DNA of 64,000 nucleotides from contig OX457042.1 of NCBI GenBank assembly GCA_949752735.1, positions 24,125,375 through 24,189,374 on the forward strand, in the 5' to 3' direction. The stretch comes from Lumbricus terrestris. Lineage: Eukaryota; Annelida; Clitellata; Crassiclitellata; Lumbricidae. Numbering within the stretch: position 1 is the stretch's first letter; every line of letters begins with the position of its first letter. Positions 25,901-35,427 of the stretch are shown here, in pieces. The notes beneath the pieces are model-generated. The model saw only the letters and a list, made by a program, of their open reading frames with translations. It made no database searches and was not told where the DNA came from. The translations under genes were made by a program, and so were the position numbers.

Positions 25901-28900
25901 CTTGTAACAATGGTAGGCCTATATGTATATCAGAAAATTCATTCTGGTTTTTCTTAAAAAACATTAACTTTTGACTATAATTTCATTCAAAGCAATCTTC
26001 AATCCGAGGGCATTAAGATAAGGCTGCTATAGAAGCCATTAGGTTAACTTTCTTCTGAATCATATAGAATCATGTCAACCAGGTCCCATGTGATTTAAAG
26101 CAGTGATATGTTGGTGCAAACTGTAATGCACTTTCATGACACTCGTTACAGGTGATCCAGCTCCATTCATTGATGGTGTGCGGATAAACAGTCCGCACTA
26201 CTTGTGCAAGATGGTTAACAGCGGCAGCAACGTTTACACTCTGGTCATCTCACAATACGAGAAGAACAACACGATTCACTACACGCTTAGGGTGTACGCT
26301 ACTAGCGAGTTCAAACTCACTCGAGTTGCGAATCCTTACAACCCAAGATATGAAAAACAGGTTGGAAGTGTTTAACAGTTATGCTAACCAACTGTAATCT
26401 GACTTTTCGCTTCTCTAACCTAAACTATTTCAACCGAACTTCTTCAGCGTTGTTTTGTTTTGTTGTGACTTCAGTGGACAGTTAGAGAAAGCATTGTTAC
26501 ACTTGTTGGTTCTACGTTAAAGTTATTGCTTTCTTGGTGGTAGGACCCTCAACTAGACCTGGGAGTCGACCCCAGTCGACTTGGTCATCCCAAGTCGGGT
26601 CGGGTCGTTTCTGCTCACCGCAACTGACCCCAAGTCGAATTTTGTAGATAGAAGTCACTTGAAGTTGTTTTTACATCAAGTCGACTTAAACCGACTTGAG
26701 ACACAAACATGTTTAAATTTGTCAATTCAAACCAATGATTGTGACAACATTTATAAGCAGCTTTTGTTGCCTACAGTGCGTTTACAAGAATGAAACAGGC
26801 CTTTGATAAACAGAGACTTATGCTAGGCTACTGATTATTTTGCTTGTAGGCCCGCCATTCAGTGCAACCATGCAGTCCGCGGTCCGCTATTTTAGACCTA
26901 TAGACTTTGCGCTTTTTACAGATTTATCCGCTGTTTTATCTTAGACCTTGTGCTTTTTACAAATTATTTAATATTGATGTTAAAAATAATAATAATGAGT
27001 GTAATCTGAATAATCACAGACAATGGACAAGGTAAAATTCATAGGCCTAATAATTTGCCGTCGCATTGTCTAAGTTACTAGATGGCCCAAATCATCACAA
27101 AAAACTATTCAAACTGAAACACAAACTGCTTGAAATGGACTTAATGACACTTTAACAAATTCATGCATCAATTAAGTGTTGAGGCCTCATTACTCATATG
27201 TAGGCCTAAATGAAATTAATGCTTGCAAGAAAATTGGCTTGACTTCTTGCATTAGTAGCCGTACGTAGACCTAGGCTAATGGCTATAGTACCATGTCAGA
27301 AGTCGACTTCAAGTCGGAAGTCGGTTGTTTTTCTGCCAGGTCGGGTCAAGTCGTTTTGACACCCGAGAAGTCGACTTCAAGTCGACCTCAAGTCATTTTA
27401 AGGTCAAGTGGGGTCAGATTTGCTGACCAAAGTCACTCCCAGGTCTACCCTCAACCTGGAATGGTCTTCCTCTGACCCTCCGCTCTATTTGTAAAAATTC
27501 TTCTCATGCTTTCCTCTCTCATCTTAAGAGTTTTATTTGGCCGTGCTAAGGTTGGGAGCGCCTCTGAGTAGCCCCTTGAAGAGGCGCTATATAAATGCAT
27601 CTAATGAATTATGTAACTGAATTTATGTTAAATTTATGTTTCACTCAGTGCTAGTCATAACAGGGAAGGGTGTTAGTATAATGGATAACACTCCAGCTTG
27701 AATTGCTTACGGGGGTTCCTAGGTTTAGCTCTTCCTTCATTCCTGAGGTACTTAGGTGGCAGCTAAAGTACATAGAGCGTGCGCCTTGCGTGGCTGCAAG
27801 TTTGTGATTTATGTCAGTTGCATAATTTGTTCATCTTTCGTACTGCATAACTGTAACTGGTTGCGGTCTGTCAACCGGATCATTGAAATAACCAACAACT
27901 TTAAAAAAAATGTGATGTTATCTGGTTATATAGCTGGTTCTATGTTAACATTGGCTGTTAATGTTGATGTTGGTTGTATTGTTACTGCAATAGATAACGG
28001 GTGAATGGAAGGGAAAGACAGCCGGTGGTTGTGCCAACTACCCAGAAACAACTGTTCTCAATCCAACATATCAGGTCAAGATCGACAACAAGAATACAGA
28101 CAACCAATTGCTTATTGAACTTCGTGGACCAAAGTAGGTATCTCTGCAACTTTTCTCATGTTTTGCCAAGGGTACTTTGTGTTTGACTTCTGATTGCTGC
28201 CTTAATTCTTTATAATAGACCTAGGAGCAGTTACCTGCCTGCTCTGCAGCTATTACTTTTTTGCCAAATACATGTAGTACTGTTACTCTGTATATGTATT
28301 TATGTAAACTTCTATAGTCTGGTCAATTCTTTAAAGCTTCCTCCAATTTCAAATAATTGTTATTCAAAGATTGCCTGAGCAAACTGATACCAGTACCTTA
28401 GTTTCTAACAATATTTCAATTATTAAAGTACCGGTATTGTTTGATTAAAAATATCTCACTTATTACATTGCATGGATTAAATTATAGTGTAGTTATTAGA
28501 ACACTGTAGTTATTAAAACATTGTTAAGAGTAAACAGTACCGAGTTATTAACATATTGGACTAAATAATGCCCGAGTTATTAAAAATTTGCTTGGGTAAA
28601 ATAGCAAGTACCTCTGTTATTAAAACAATATTCATCAAAATAGTCAGCAAAATAGTTAGTAAAATGCTTTCATGGTCAACGACTTTCACGATTGATTTTC
28701 ATGTATTTTTTATCAGGACATTCAGCGTCGGATTTGAAGTTGTGTCCATCTCCGACAACGTTCCCAACAGCCCAGGGTCGATCACGAAAAAAACAAGCGG
28801 TGACTTTAGGTGAACCTTTCATTTTTTCTTTTCTCTTCACTGATGGCGTTCTTTAGGATGCACAATAAGTTATTGGCTAGGGCTATCCTGGATCCTTCCT

Positions 28901-30862
28901 TACTAAACTTAAAACTGTTCTTTTTGGGCGCGCTGGAGTCGGAAGCGCCTCTGAGTAGTTTTTTCTTGAAGGAGCGCTATATAAATGTCAGAATGAATGA
29001 ATATATCACGTATGCGGGGAAGGGGTCACCGGATTTAGGCGACTTGCATAGCGGTGCGTACGGCAGGGGAAGGGTTTTGACAAAATGTGGAATTTCGACC
29101 CTGGCCACCACGGACTACTCTCACGGACAACCCTTCTAACTCAACGCATTTGATCCTGATCTTATGGTAACTCGACCCGGACCACCACGGACTACTCTCA
29201 CGGACAACCCTTCTAACTCAACGCAGCGCTCGTGAATAAGCTGGTGCCCCGCGCTTGGCTTTCGAGTGGCGCTTTAGAAATTTCGAGTTTACGATTACGA
29301 TTACGAAAATGTATGTGCACGCAATAAATGTCTAATTATGACATCCACATTTTTATTTGCCTATTTCTAACTCTGTATTATCCTATAAATTGTCTGATGG
29401 TATTTGATTACATTATAATTAAATTTTGTTTATATCTCAACAGTAAACCATATCAGTTAACAAATTTTAGCTAGCAAATGATGATGTTTAAGTAAAATAA
29501 ATAAAGCCTTCGGTAAATGAAGTGTTTTAATTAACTTTTGTAAGGGGTAGAAAAGCTTATTTGTACATACACATGGGGTTCACAAATTGCGCAAGTTGTG
29601 ACAAGAGGAGTCAAAAATTACAAGTTTTTCATGTGTAATAATTATATATGGATGGGCCCTTAACTGTGGCATCAGCCCAGAAGTTTGGGGTGAAATTCCA
29701 CCATGGCAGATGGATTGTCACCAGGGCTATATTGGTAAATATGGAGGTGAGTGCACGCTGTGGTCGAAAAAAACACCTTTTTGGGGCAAAAATTTGCTGA
29801 CGACTTTTTTTCACCAGATGCTTTTCATAGGTTTTTTCGCCCGGAAAACGTTATCTGCGGCGTAAAAACGATCTAATTTAATTATTTCGGTACTTTTATT
29901 TCTTCTAAAATGTTGATCTTCCGCTGTTTTCTACTCGTCATTTTATTTTTAACAACTTTTTAACTTTGCTTTTGGTGAGGTAGTACACACTGTATACCCA
30001 CGTATACACTTGGAACTAGGTACACGATACCAAATTTTTCTTGAGGTGACCACACGCTGTATACCCGCGTATACCCTTATGTACAGCCCTAATTGTCACG
30101 ATTTCTGCTCCACTTGGTCCCATGGTGAACTTGGTTGTAAAATCGGATGAGAAATAGAACTGGTCACCAGCACTCGCATGTCCTTAAGTCTCAACTGGGT
30201 CTTGCTCCGAAGTATCTGTGTGATCAGATACTTCGCCCCTTTCTGCCACTTCGCTGCGTCCTCTGATCGGCTTGACCTCTTTGTCTCCCGAGTCAGGACT
30301 GCCATGGCTCAATCCAGATCATTTGCCTGCATTGGTCCCTCCCTATGGAATGGGCCTCCCCCATCAGTTCGCTCTGCCATCCTCTCTGGTAGTGTATCCT
30401 CGTCTTTCTCTCGTCTAAAAACTTGCCTTTTTCCTCGGAGTTAAACGCACTGGGAGCGCTTCTGAAAGGCTCTTGTTACGAGAAGCGCTTTATAAATGGT
30501 CAGATAAGATAAGAAGACCAAGTAAACTAAGTCGGTAAAACTTCATAGACTTGCTACTCCTCAGGAAGAGGTTGTTTTGAGTTAATAAATTGCTAGTTGA
30601 GTTCTGCTGGATGGATAGACTGGCCGAGAGGTTTATTTAGCCGTGGATAATCAGAGACAAGTGAACAAATGTTTAGCGTGAATTTTTAACCGGAGCCATC
30701 TTTGTTTTCAGGCGTGGATTTTGCTACTTAGAACTGGAGAACATTCCAGGTGGGATATACAACATCAGGCCGTGCACGTTTTATCCGAAGCAAGAGGCGC
30801 CATTTTTCCTCGACATCAATTCGTCCGGTCCAATCAGTGTCGCTCCAATTCATTGCAACTGA
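13983..30862 (+). CDS. CAPN7: Calpain-7 (PalBH-type, MIT-domain cysteine protease), 20 coding exons, 840 aa
   Basis: Exons: 13983-14087, 15675-15783, 16691-16737, 17547-17663, 18023-18090, 18696-18956, 19141-19227, 19689-19815, 20322-20407, 21132-21225, 22417-22563, 23164-23391, 23949-24093, 24446-24545, 24858-24990, 25608-25683, 26152-26360, 27994-28133, 28717-28809, 30712-30862. All phases join to one ORF. Two N-terminal MIT domains (about 1-160) bind ESCRT-III in the family. A linker (about 160-245) leads to the CysPc protease core with Cys313 ([10 protein letters not shown]), His481 (PTHAYAML) and Asn501 (LKNPWSH), all present. Two C2-like beta-sandwich domains fill about 555-840 (e.g. 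[36 protein letters not shown]). Human CAPN7 is 813 aa, and its catalytic residues are offset by a constant 23. Cytosolic, linked to endosomal ESCRT function. The exon 4 donor (TTG|GTCTGT) is weak, and exon 15 uses a GC donor. Identity is certain; individual junctions are hand-derived. Confidence 0.96.
14162..14974. mobile_element. Non-autonomous hAT-like element in CAPN7 intron 1
   Basis: 16-bp terminal inverted repeats CAGGGGTTCTCAAACT / AGTTTGAGAACCCCTG are flanked by an exact 8-bp duplication ATCTACAT (14154-14161, 14975-14982). Subterminal TACCCC words recur on both sides. 813 bp with no transposase ORF. The end sequence resembles those of widespread animal hAT (Charlie-like) elements. 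Confidence 0.9.
15330..15500 (+). repeat. Degenerate AGTACTGGTTATGGTAGAAGTGG tandem repeat
   Basis: Roughly five imperfect units of TAGTACTGGTTATGGT(A/G)GAAG spaced by GTAGTAGTA runs in CAPN7 intron 1. Reading frames across it are repeat artefacts. Confidence 0.7.
16931..17322. mobile_element. Non-autonomous hAT-like element with internal tandem repeats (CAPN7 intron 3)
   Basis: 11-bp inverted ends CATAGGCGTAC / GTACGCCTATG, with 8-bp flanks ATCATTGT (16923-16930) and GTCATTGT (17323-17330), one mismatch. Inside are three copies of a 66-78-bp unit starting GGTCGTCAGATTTTTCGG at 17107, 17173 and 17251. No ORF of interest. Confidence 0.75.
17873..17950. repeat. (TATG)n microsatellite
   Basis: About 19 near-perfect TATG units in CAPN7 intron 4, beside a LINE-tail scrap (ATTTATATAGCGCC at 17,958). 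Ile-His-Thr-Tyr ORFs on the other strand derive from it. Confidence 0.95.
18236..18450 (-). mobile_element. tRNA-derived SINE, family A (copy 4)
   Basis: Full-length reverse copy. The LINE-like tail comes first on the plus strand (GCCCCTTCAAGCTCTCTACTC, AGAGGCGCTCC), followed by the body (GAAGTTTCACGCC, GATTTGCTCAAGGTCC) and the tRNA-like head (GGATTCGAACCTGCAACCC ... ACCACCGTGCCCA). Confidence 0.8.
20432..20537 (+). repeat. Tandem duplication, 2 x 53 bp
   Basis: Two adjacent 53-bp copies (20432-20484 and 20485-20537), each beginning TTTTCAA(A/G)GCTTTAA and ending CGTGACTACTAG. They differ at two positions. Located in CAPN7 intron 9, just after the catalytic-Cys exon. Confidence 0.9.
22085..22220 (-). 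mobile_element. Diverged SINE-like copy
   Basis: Contains GAATGACTTGCTCAAG, the body word of SINE family A in reverse orientation, followed by a divergent tRNA-like head ending CTAGCTGAGCTCTCTGACCAACTGCTC. Boundaries uncertain. Confidence 0.4.
23486..23545 (-). mobile_element. LINE 3'-end fragment
   Basis: TTATGGCACTCCTTCAAGAAG...CTACTCAGAGGCGCTCCCAG is the reverse complement of the conserved LINE tail. A similar scrap lies at 24,155-24,230. Both are in CAPN7 introns. Confidence 0.55.
26462..27612 (+). mobile_element. L2/CR1-like LINE 3' fragment, split by a hAT-like element
   Basis: The codons before and after the inserted element encode [12 protein letters not shown], the motif seen at the C-terminal end of L2/CR1-type ORF2 proteins. 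The tail GGGAGCGCCTCTGAGTAGCC ... GAGGCGCTATATAAATGC follows. The two parts are 26462-26553 and 27448-27612. A reverse copy of the same subfamily lies at 35,745-35,915. Confidence 0.7.
26554..27447. mobile_element. Non-autonomous hAT-like element rich in AAGTCGACTT motifs
   Basis: Ends TAGACCTGGGAGT / ACTCCCAGGTCTA (plus one mismatch further in) and an exact 8-bp duplication CCCTCAAC (26546-26553, 27448-27455). Both subterminal regions are packed with AAGTCG / GTCGACTT words, candidate transposase-binding sites. 894 bp, no transposase. It interrupts a LINE fragment in CAPN7 intron 17. Confidence 0.9.
27660..27895 (+). mobile_element. tRNA-derived SINE, family B (copy 1, decayed)
   Basis: Head-like GTTAGTATAATGGATAACAC, then an end identical in order to the 46-kb copy: TGCATAACTGTAACTGGTTG, CGGTCTGTCAACCGGATCATTG. 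Located in CAPN7 intron 17. Confidence 0.6.
28855..28995 (+). mobile_element. LINE 3'-end fragment
   Basis: GGAAGCGCCTCTGAGTAGTT and GGAGCGCTATATAAATGTC match the LINE tail. The ORF in front (CCTGGATCCTTCC...) is decayed. In CAPN7 intron 19. Confidence 0.6.
29096..29312 (+). repeat. Direct duplication followed by a (TTACGA)n-tailed repeat
   Basis: The segment CCACCACGGACTACTCTCAC through CTAACTCAACGCA occurs at about 29,103-29,151 and again at 29,179-29,226. It is followed by AATAAGCTGGTG, GGCTTTCGAGTGGCGCTT and a tail GAGTTTACGATTACGATTACG. The same end is found at about 33,700-33,805 (+) and, reversed, at about 34,683-34,790, so it is a third dispersed SINE-like family. Confidence 0.6.
29722..30081. 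mobile_element. Non-autonomous hAT-like element in CAPN7 intron 19
   Basis: Imperfect ends CAGGGCTATATTGG / ATGTACAGCCCTA with an exact 8-bp duplication ATTGTCAC (29714-29721, 30082-30089). The interior has two GTATACCC(A/G)CGTATAC blocks near the right end and a GACGACTTTTTTT word like those in two other elements here. 360 bp, non-coding. Confidence 0.85.
30095..30505 (+). mobile_element. L2/CR1-like LINE 3' fragment
   Basis: One frame gives [20 protein letters not shown], then LKTCLFPRS and the GGGAGCGCTTCTGAAAGGC tail. This is the C-terminal end of a reverse-transcriptase ORF, 5'-truncated, in CAPN7 intron 19. It is not a host exon. Confidence 0.75.
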
Positions 30863-32116
30863 ATTACTTCCATTCCTCGTCATCTCAAACCGTTAATGAT
30901 CGTCAGTCTATTGAAGACATACAAAACCTGGAATATTATAAAAGTGGTTCTTCGATGTATATAACCTGATACGTTACGTACATACATTCAGGCACACAAG
31001 TACATAGAAATTGTTATTTTTCTGCAAGTTCTGTGATTATATAAACCAAAGTTTGACTGTAAAGAATAATTAATTTATAAATAACTCGTATTAAAAATAC
31101 TACAGATTAACAACGGATGTATTAAAATAATTTTAATTGTTTTTTATTTAAGGGATGTCTGGGCATTTTTTTAAAAATAATTTCTGTCTATGATGGCAAA
31201 TACAGATTTGTTAAAACCACCAACATTGAATAAAGATTTCATTTCCTCGATACTAAAACAAATTGCAAACAACAGAAAAATACTATCCAATGAAAGTATG
31301 CTCTCTCTTTGCATTGCTTTTGAGAGGTGTGAAAAGCGATACATAAAGTGTAGTCACTGTAGTGTGGTGCTAATGTGATCTTGCATTCTTCTATTTTATA
31401 TCCTATCCTTGAGAGATGGCAATCCAAATAACTAACTATAGATTACAAATGTGATTAGAGTATTTTTTAGACCTATTACAAGTAGCTGATTCATTAATAG
31501 TTTTATTTCCACAAACTGAATTGACGTCTGGTATTCCACTCATGGTCCAACTGGGGACGCTTACTTCAGATGATTACAGCAGTTAGGAGCTTAATTTTTG
31601 TGTTTTTTGCTGTCCCAGGCTCACATTTATCAAGTAGAGGTGCTGGAGTTTGACAGTGGTCTAATTGTTGATATACCAAGTGTGCTTAAGGTTGGAAGAT
31701 TGGACTCGGTGTAACTACCCTGCATTGGCATGTTCTGCAGTGTATTTTCCCATGTCTTGATTTTGCAGTTCATCCATTTCCAACACAAAAAATAAAAAGC
31801 ACGAAAATAGCCTTCCCTAAATTCCACTAAATTGCATCGTCAGTGATAAAGGGGCTGCCTAGTATTGCTTTCTTTCAGCAAGATGTCCCAAGTGATATGC
31901 TGGCTGGCCAAAAGGACTTGAGAAAACAGAACTTCAATTATGCTGCAGATTAGAACCCATAAGTATTCTTTGTGTGCAGTTGTGTGTGTGTGGAAGGAAA
32001 CAAATTTGCCAGACTGAATATGAATAAGCCAACCCAAAAAAGAATCGGCCACATCGACGATTCAGGTACCTAAAATCGGAAACTGTTTTGCACGAACAAT
32101 CTGTAAAAGCGTCCGA
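30863..32116. other. Convergent intergenic region CAPN7 / Pygopus
   Basis: Holds the two 3'UTRs. An AATAAA at 31,229-31,234 is a candidate CAPN7 polyadenylation signal, and TTTATT at 31,502-31,507 is a candidate signal for the minus-strand gene. No coding segment seen. Confidence 0.35.
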
Positions 32117-32602
32117 CTACGGTTTCATCTTGACGAGCGGAATATTCCGTGTGGCGAGACACTTGTCACAGACCCACTCGGCGTAGACCTCTTTCGTCAG
32201 CATCAGATAAGCCAAGTCGGTGAGTCCCGTGCACGCCCGATGAAACCAGAAGTTGCAGCCGCTCTCGCAGAGAATCGCCTGGTCGTTGTCGTGGATCTCC
32301 TTGTGGCAGACCCCGCACGGGTAGATCGGCGGGGCATTGGGGTTAGCCGGGTTGAAGACCATCGGCTGATTTGGAGGGTAGATCCGGCTGTGCCCGAGGC
32401 CCATCTGCGGGTGCATTGGCGGCATGTTCGGCTTCTGCGGCCCCGGGTACATGTTAGGGGGGCGTGGACCCATGTTAGGAAATGGAGATACCGGCATCTC
32501 CTGAGATGTCATGCGTCCGGCAGATTCTTCGAACATCCCGGGAGGCACCGTGGATGACTCACTGACGGGAGAAAACAGGTCGCCCACTTCATCATTCGGT
32601 GG
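32117..32602 (-). CDS. PYGO: Pygopus, terminal exon with PHD finger (gene incomplete)
   Basis: A 161-codon exon reads from an AG acceptor (minus strand, 32604-32603) to a TAG at 32119-32117. It begins in phase 0 with PPNDEVGDLFSP, continues through a Pro/Met/Asn-rich spacer, and ends with a C4HC3 PHD finger (about 32317-32159). The zinc ligands CGVC, ILCESGC, FHRAC and CDKC are all visible, with the Pygopus context WFHRACTGLT and the C-terminus ending VKMKP. In this family the PHD binds methylated histone H3K4 and the BCL9/Legless HD1 domain, bringing co-activators to beta-catenin/TCF in the nucleus. The N-terminal exon(s) with the NPF-containing homology domain and nuclear localisation signal were not found upstream, so this entry is partial. 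PHD identity is firm; the gene's 5' structure is unknown. Confidence 0.88.
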   Translation of the reverse strand, partial: PPNDEVGDLFSPVSESSTVPPGMFEESAGRMTSQEMPVSPFPNMGPRPPNMYPGPQKPNMPPMHPQMGLGHSRIYPPNQPMVFNPANPNAPPIYPCGVCHKEIHDNDQAILCESGCNFWFHRACTGLTDLAYLMLTKEVYAEWVCDKCLATRNIPLVKMKP

Positions 32603-32775
32603 CTGTTGACAAAGGAAAGAGTACAAAAAAATCGTTACAATGAATATCAGAAAAAAATGATTAGGTTTTGCTTGAGTTGTGGAATGAATTTACTTGAAAT
32701 AACTACATGTATTTAGTGATCTTAACAACCGTTTTTATTTAGATATGTCATCAGATTTGCTTTTAAATTCACTTA

Positions 32776-33440
32776 ATAATAATAATAATAAGACAATGAT
32801 TTGTATAGCGCCATAACTTAACTGAGGCCAAAGGAAAGGACGCAGAACAGGAGTTCAAAAAGTTAATATCAGTCAAACAATTGTTTAAAAAGAATAAAGT
32901 CTGAGTTTTTATTCAAATGCATCCAGAGATGGCAAGTTCTTCACATCATCTGAAAGACTGTTCCATGCAGTGAGTCCTGAGACAGAGAAGGACAGTTGTA
33001 GTAACTTACTAACAATAAATGTTATTAGCAATAATAATTTGTGGCTCATAAAAGCTTTAACAAGAAAGTGCCTGCCTGTCCGCCTTGATTGGGAAAGTTC
33101 TGCTGGCCTCTTGATTGGTTTCTTGGTGGAACTGAACCTGGTCCATTGTTCGAATTTCGTATCTCGCCATTGACCATAGACTCTACAAAACATATACGCA
33201 TTCAATTTAAACTCTGCACCTTGTTCAGTCCCCAAAACTCCCCATCAATCAAAATCTTAACTGAATACAAGTTTACTGCTGTTGGGAAACTCAGAATTAT
33301 AAATCACAAGCTAATATACTGTAACAATTCTCAGCATCTGCCATGTCACAAGTTAACCCATATGGCTCCTTTTAATTTTATTTCTTATCCCTTATTAAAG
33401 TTCTACTGCTTTCGAACAATCATCCATGGATGCTATCACA
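32776..33440 (-). mobile_element. LINE 3' fragment (second lineage)
   Basis: On the minus strand one frame encodes LQLSFSVSGLTAWNSLSDDV followed by a GTTATGGCGCTATACAAATC tail, and upstream residues typical of RT C-termini. The same GCGCCATAAC tail occurs near 62,205. The frame is open for about 108 codons but clearly of repeat origin. Confidence 0.6.
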
Positions 33441-34107
33441 CAGTTTAATGTCCTTCCCCATTAATTTATAGGTTTTGCACAATGCACATTTGCAGCAATA
33501 TACATTGCTGGATGCATGTGTCCACTCTAGATAGGAATCCACTGATTCAGCTGTGCGTGTGTGTGAAAGCCAGTGACGTCTTCATATGCTTCACGTAAAA
33601 TAAAAAAAAGTCTGAAGTCTTGAGCACCTGTTAATCTGGGCATTGCTGGTTGACATACTTTCAGTTAATAGAGTACAGAGCGCCCCTGATTACGGACTAA
33701 ACTAGCTTCCACAAGAGTGCATAGATGTTCTGAGTTTACGATTACGATTGACGTAGCTTCTGTGGGCGCTGTAGAAGTTCCGAGTTTACGATTACGATAC
33801 AACTGGCATGATTGACAATGAAGGTTACGAGCGAGTCCACGGAACTCATAAAGATACCTGATTTAACCGTTGGTTGTCGCTCTCTAGGCATTTTCCTCTG
33901 CTGTGCGTTATTTAAATACGTCTATTTGCACAGAAACAACAAAACTAAATATTGTTTTTTAAATTCTTAATTTGTAAGCATTGTACGAAGAAGCACTATT
34001 GATCTGGAGGTTCGCCGTTAATGACGTTATAGATGGGCACAGTTTGCCATCTTGCGAATTAAACTTCGCCATGCCTACATTTCATTTTTGACATTCTCTG
34101 AGCTACC

Positions 34108-34251
34108 CAGTGTGAGAATTGTGGAAAAATAACTGGGGGGGTTGGACCATTATCCACTTGGAATTGGGGTGTAAAAAACATACTTTAACATGGGGCTCCA
34201 AGAAAGACTGGGGGTCGAAACCCCCCAACCCCCCCGGCAATTCTCACCCTG
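34108..34251. mobile_element. hAT-like MITE, CAGTGTGAGAATTG family (reference copy)
   Basis: 144 bp with ends CAGTGTGAGAATTG / CAATTCTCACCCTG and an exact 8-bp duplication GAGCTACC (34100-34107, 34252-34259). The interior contains GAAAAATAACTGGGGG and GACTGGGGGTCGAAACCCCC. Relatives: 35,916-35,963, 44,623-44,763, 54,305-54,593 (rearranged), and 63,881 to the window end. A possible scrap ends at about 38,996. Confidence 0.9.
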
Positions 34252-35427
34252 GAGCTACCCATAATTAATTCGTAGCAATCATATGATCTCTTCCAAGTTC
34301 CTCATACCTCCAGGCTCCAGCTAAGTGCAATAAGCTTACTCAAGTTTTTCAGTCATCAGCAACCAACTTATCAACACTTTTCTGATAACCGGAATTGGAT
34401 TTGCTATTGACACGTCTGGGAAATCCCTCTGAAACAAACCTTATAGTATTCGTTCAATTACAAACAGACACAACGCAGAATGATTGCAATTCATAGTATG
34501 ACAGATGATCACAAGTTATCACGCAAGTCGAATTTAATTGTCGGAAGCCAACCAATAGCGGCGCTGATCTCCATAATTATATGCCAGCGTGTTATGTGAT
34601 CCAATGCGGCGCTGCCGTCGTCACGACCTTCCACTCATTTTGCCATCACCATCTACCGATTGGAAGGTTGGGTGTACCTTTAATCGTGATCGTAATATCC
34701 AAATTTCCAGAGCTCCACTCGAAAGCCAAACGCAGGGCACCACCAGCTTATTCACGAGTGCTGTGCCATTAGGCCTAAGTCAGATAGTAGCTCAGTGTTG
34801 TCCAAACGAGTAGGCCTAGTCCGAAGGAGGTCGTAGTAGTCTCGAGTACCAAAGAATCAGAGATGGCAGATGAGTCGGGGTAAGATCAAAAGAGGTGAAG
34901 CTTTAGTTTTGAATGGAAAGCCCGAGGAGTGATGGATATAGCCTAATTATAAATATAGGAGCCTTAGGAAGGCGATGGTGGGTGACGTGGGCTTAAAATC
35001 AGGCAGCGATGCGCCGAATCCGTGAGCTCTTTGTGCCAGCGCATTAACATTACCTATTTACCACCACCCCACCCCCAGTACCCAAATCTAACTCTGCGCG
35101 CGTCGTTGTGTCATAATTTACACCACGTGTCTTATGGGTTAGAGAGGAATAATATTGAATTAACCGAAAAACTGCCAACAGACGAAGACTTATTATTTCC
35201 CAGAGAAGGGCGTGGCCACCGTTGTTAGCGCCTTGGTCATTTGCATATCATTTGCATAATAAGGGACTTTCCCAGTATCGAAGTCATATGATCGGAGGTG
35301 GTGGACAACGTTTTGTTTATTGAAAGAAAGTCTTCACTAAAGGTCCATTCTTTTTAAAACGTATCCGTATTTAATACTAAACATTTCATATCGAGTTACC
35401 AAAAAGTCACCGATCCATTTCGAAGCT

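Noticed and set aside
30178..30444. 88-codon ORF that could be an extra CAPN7 exon
   Set aside because: Encodes the CIGPSLWN motif of an L2/CR1-like RT C-terminus and ends in the LINE tail.
34863..34881. Mini first exon ATG-GCA-GAT-GAG-TCG-GG followed by GTAAGAT
   Set aside because: Ends in phase 2 and cannot join the phase-0 Rab32 exon 2, while the ATG at 35428 fits exactly. No other downstream partner found.
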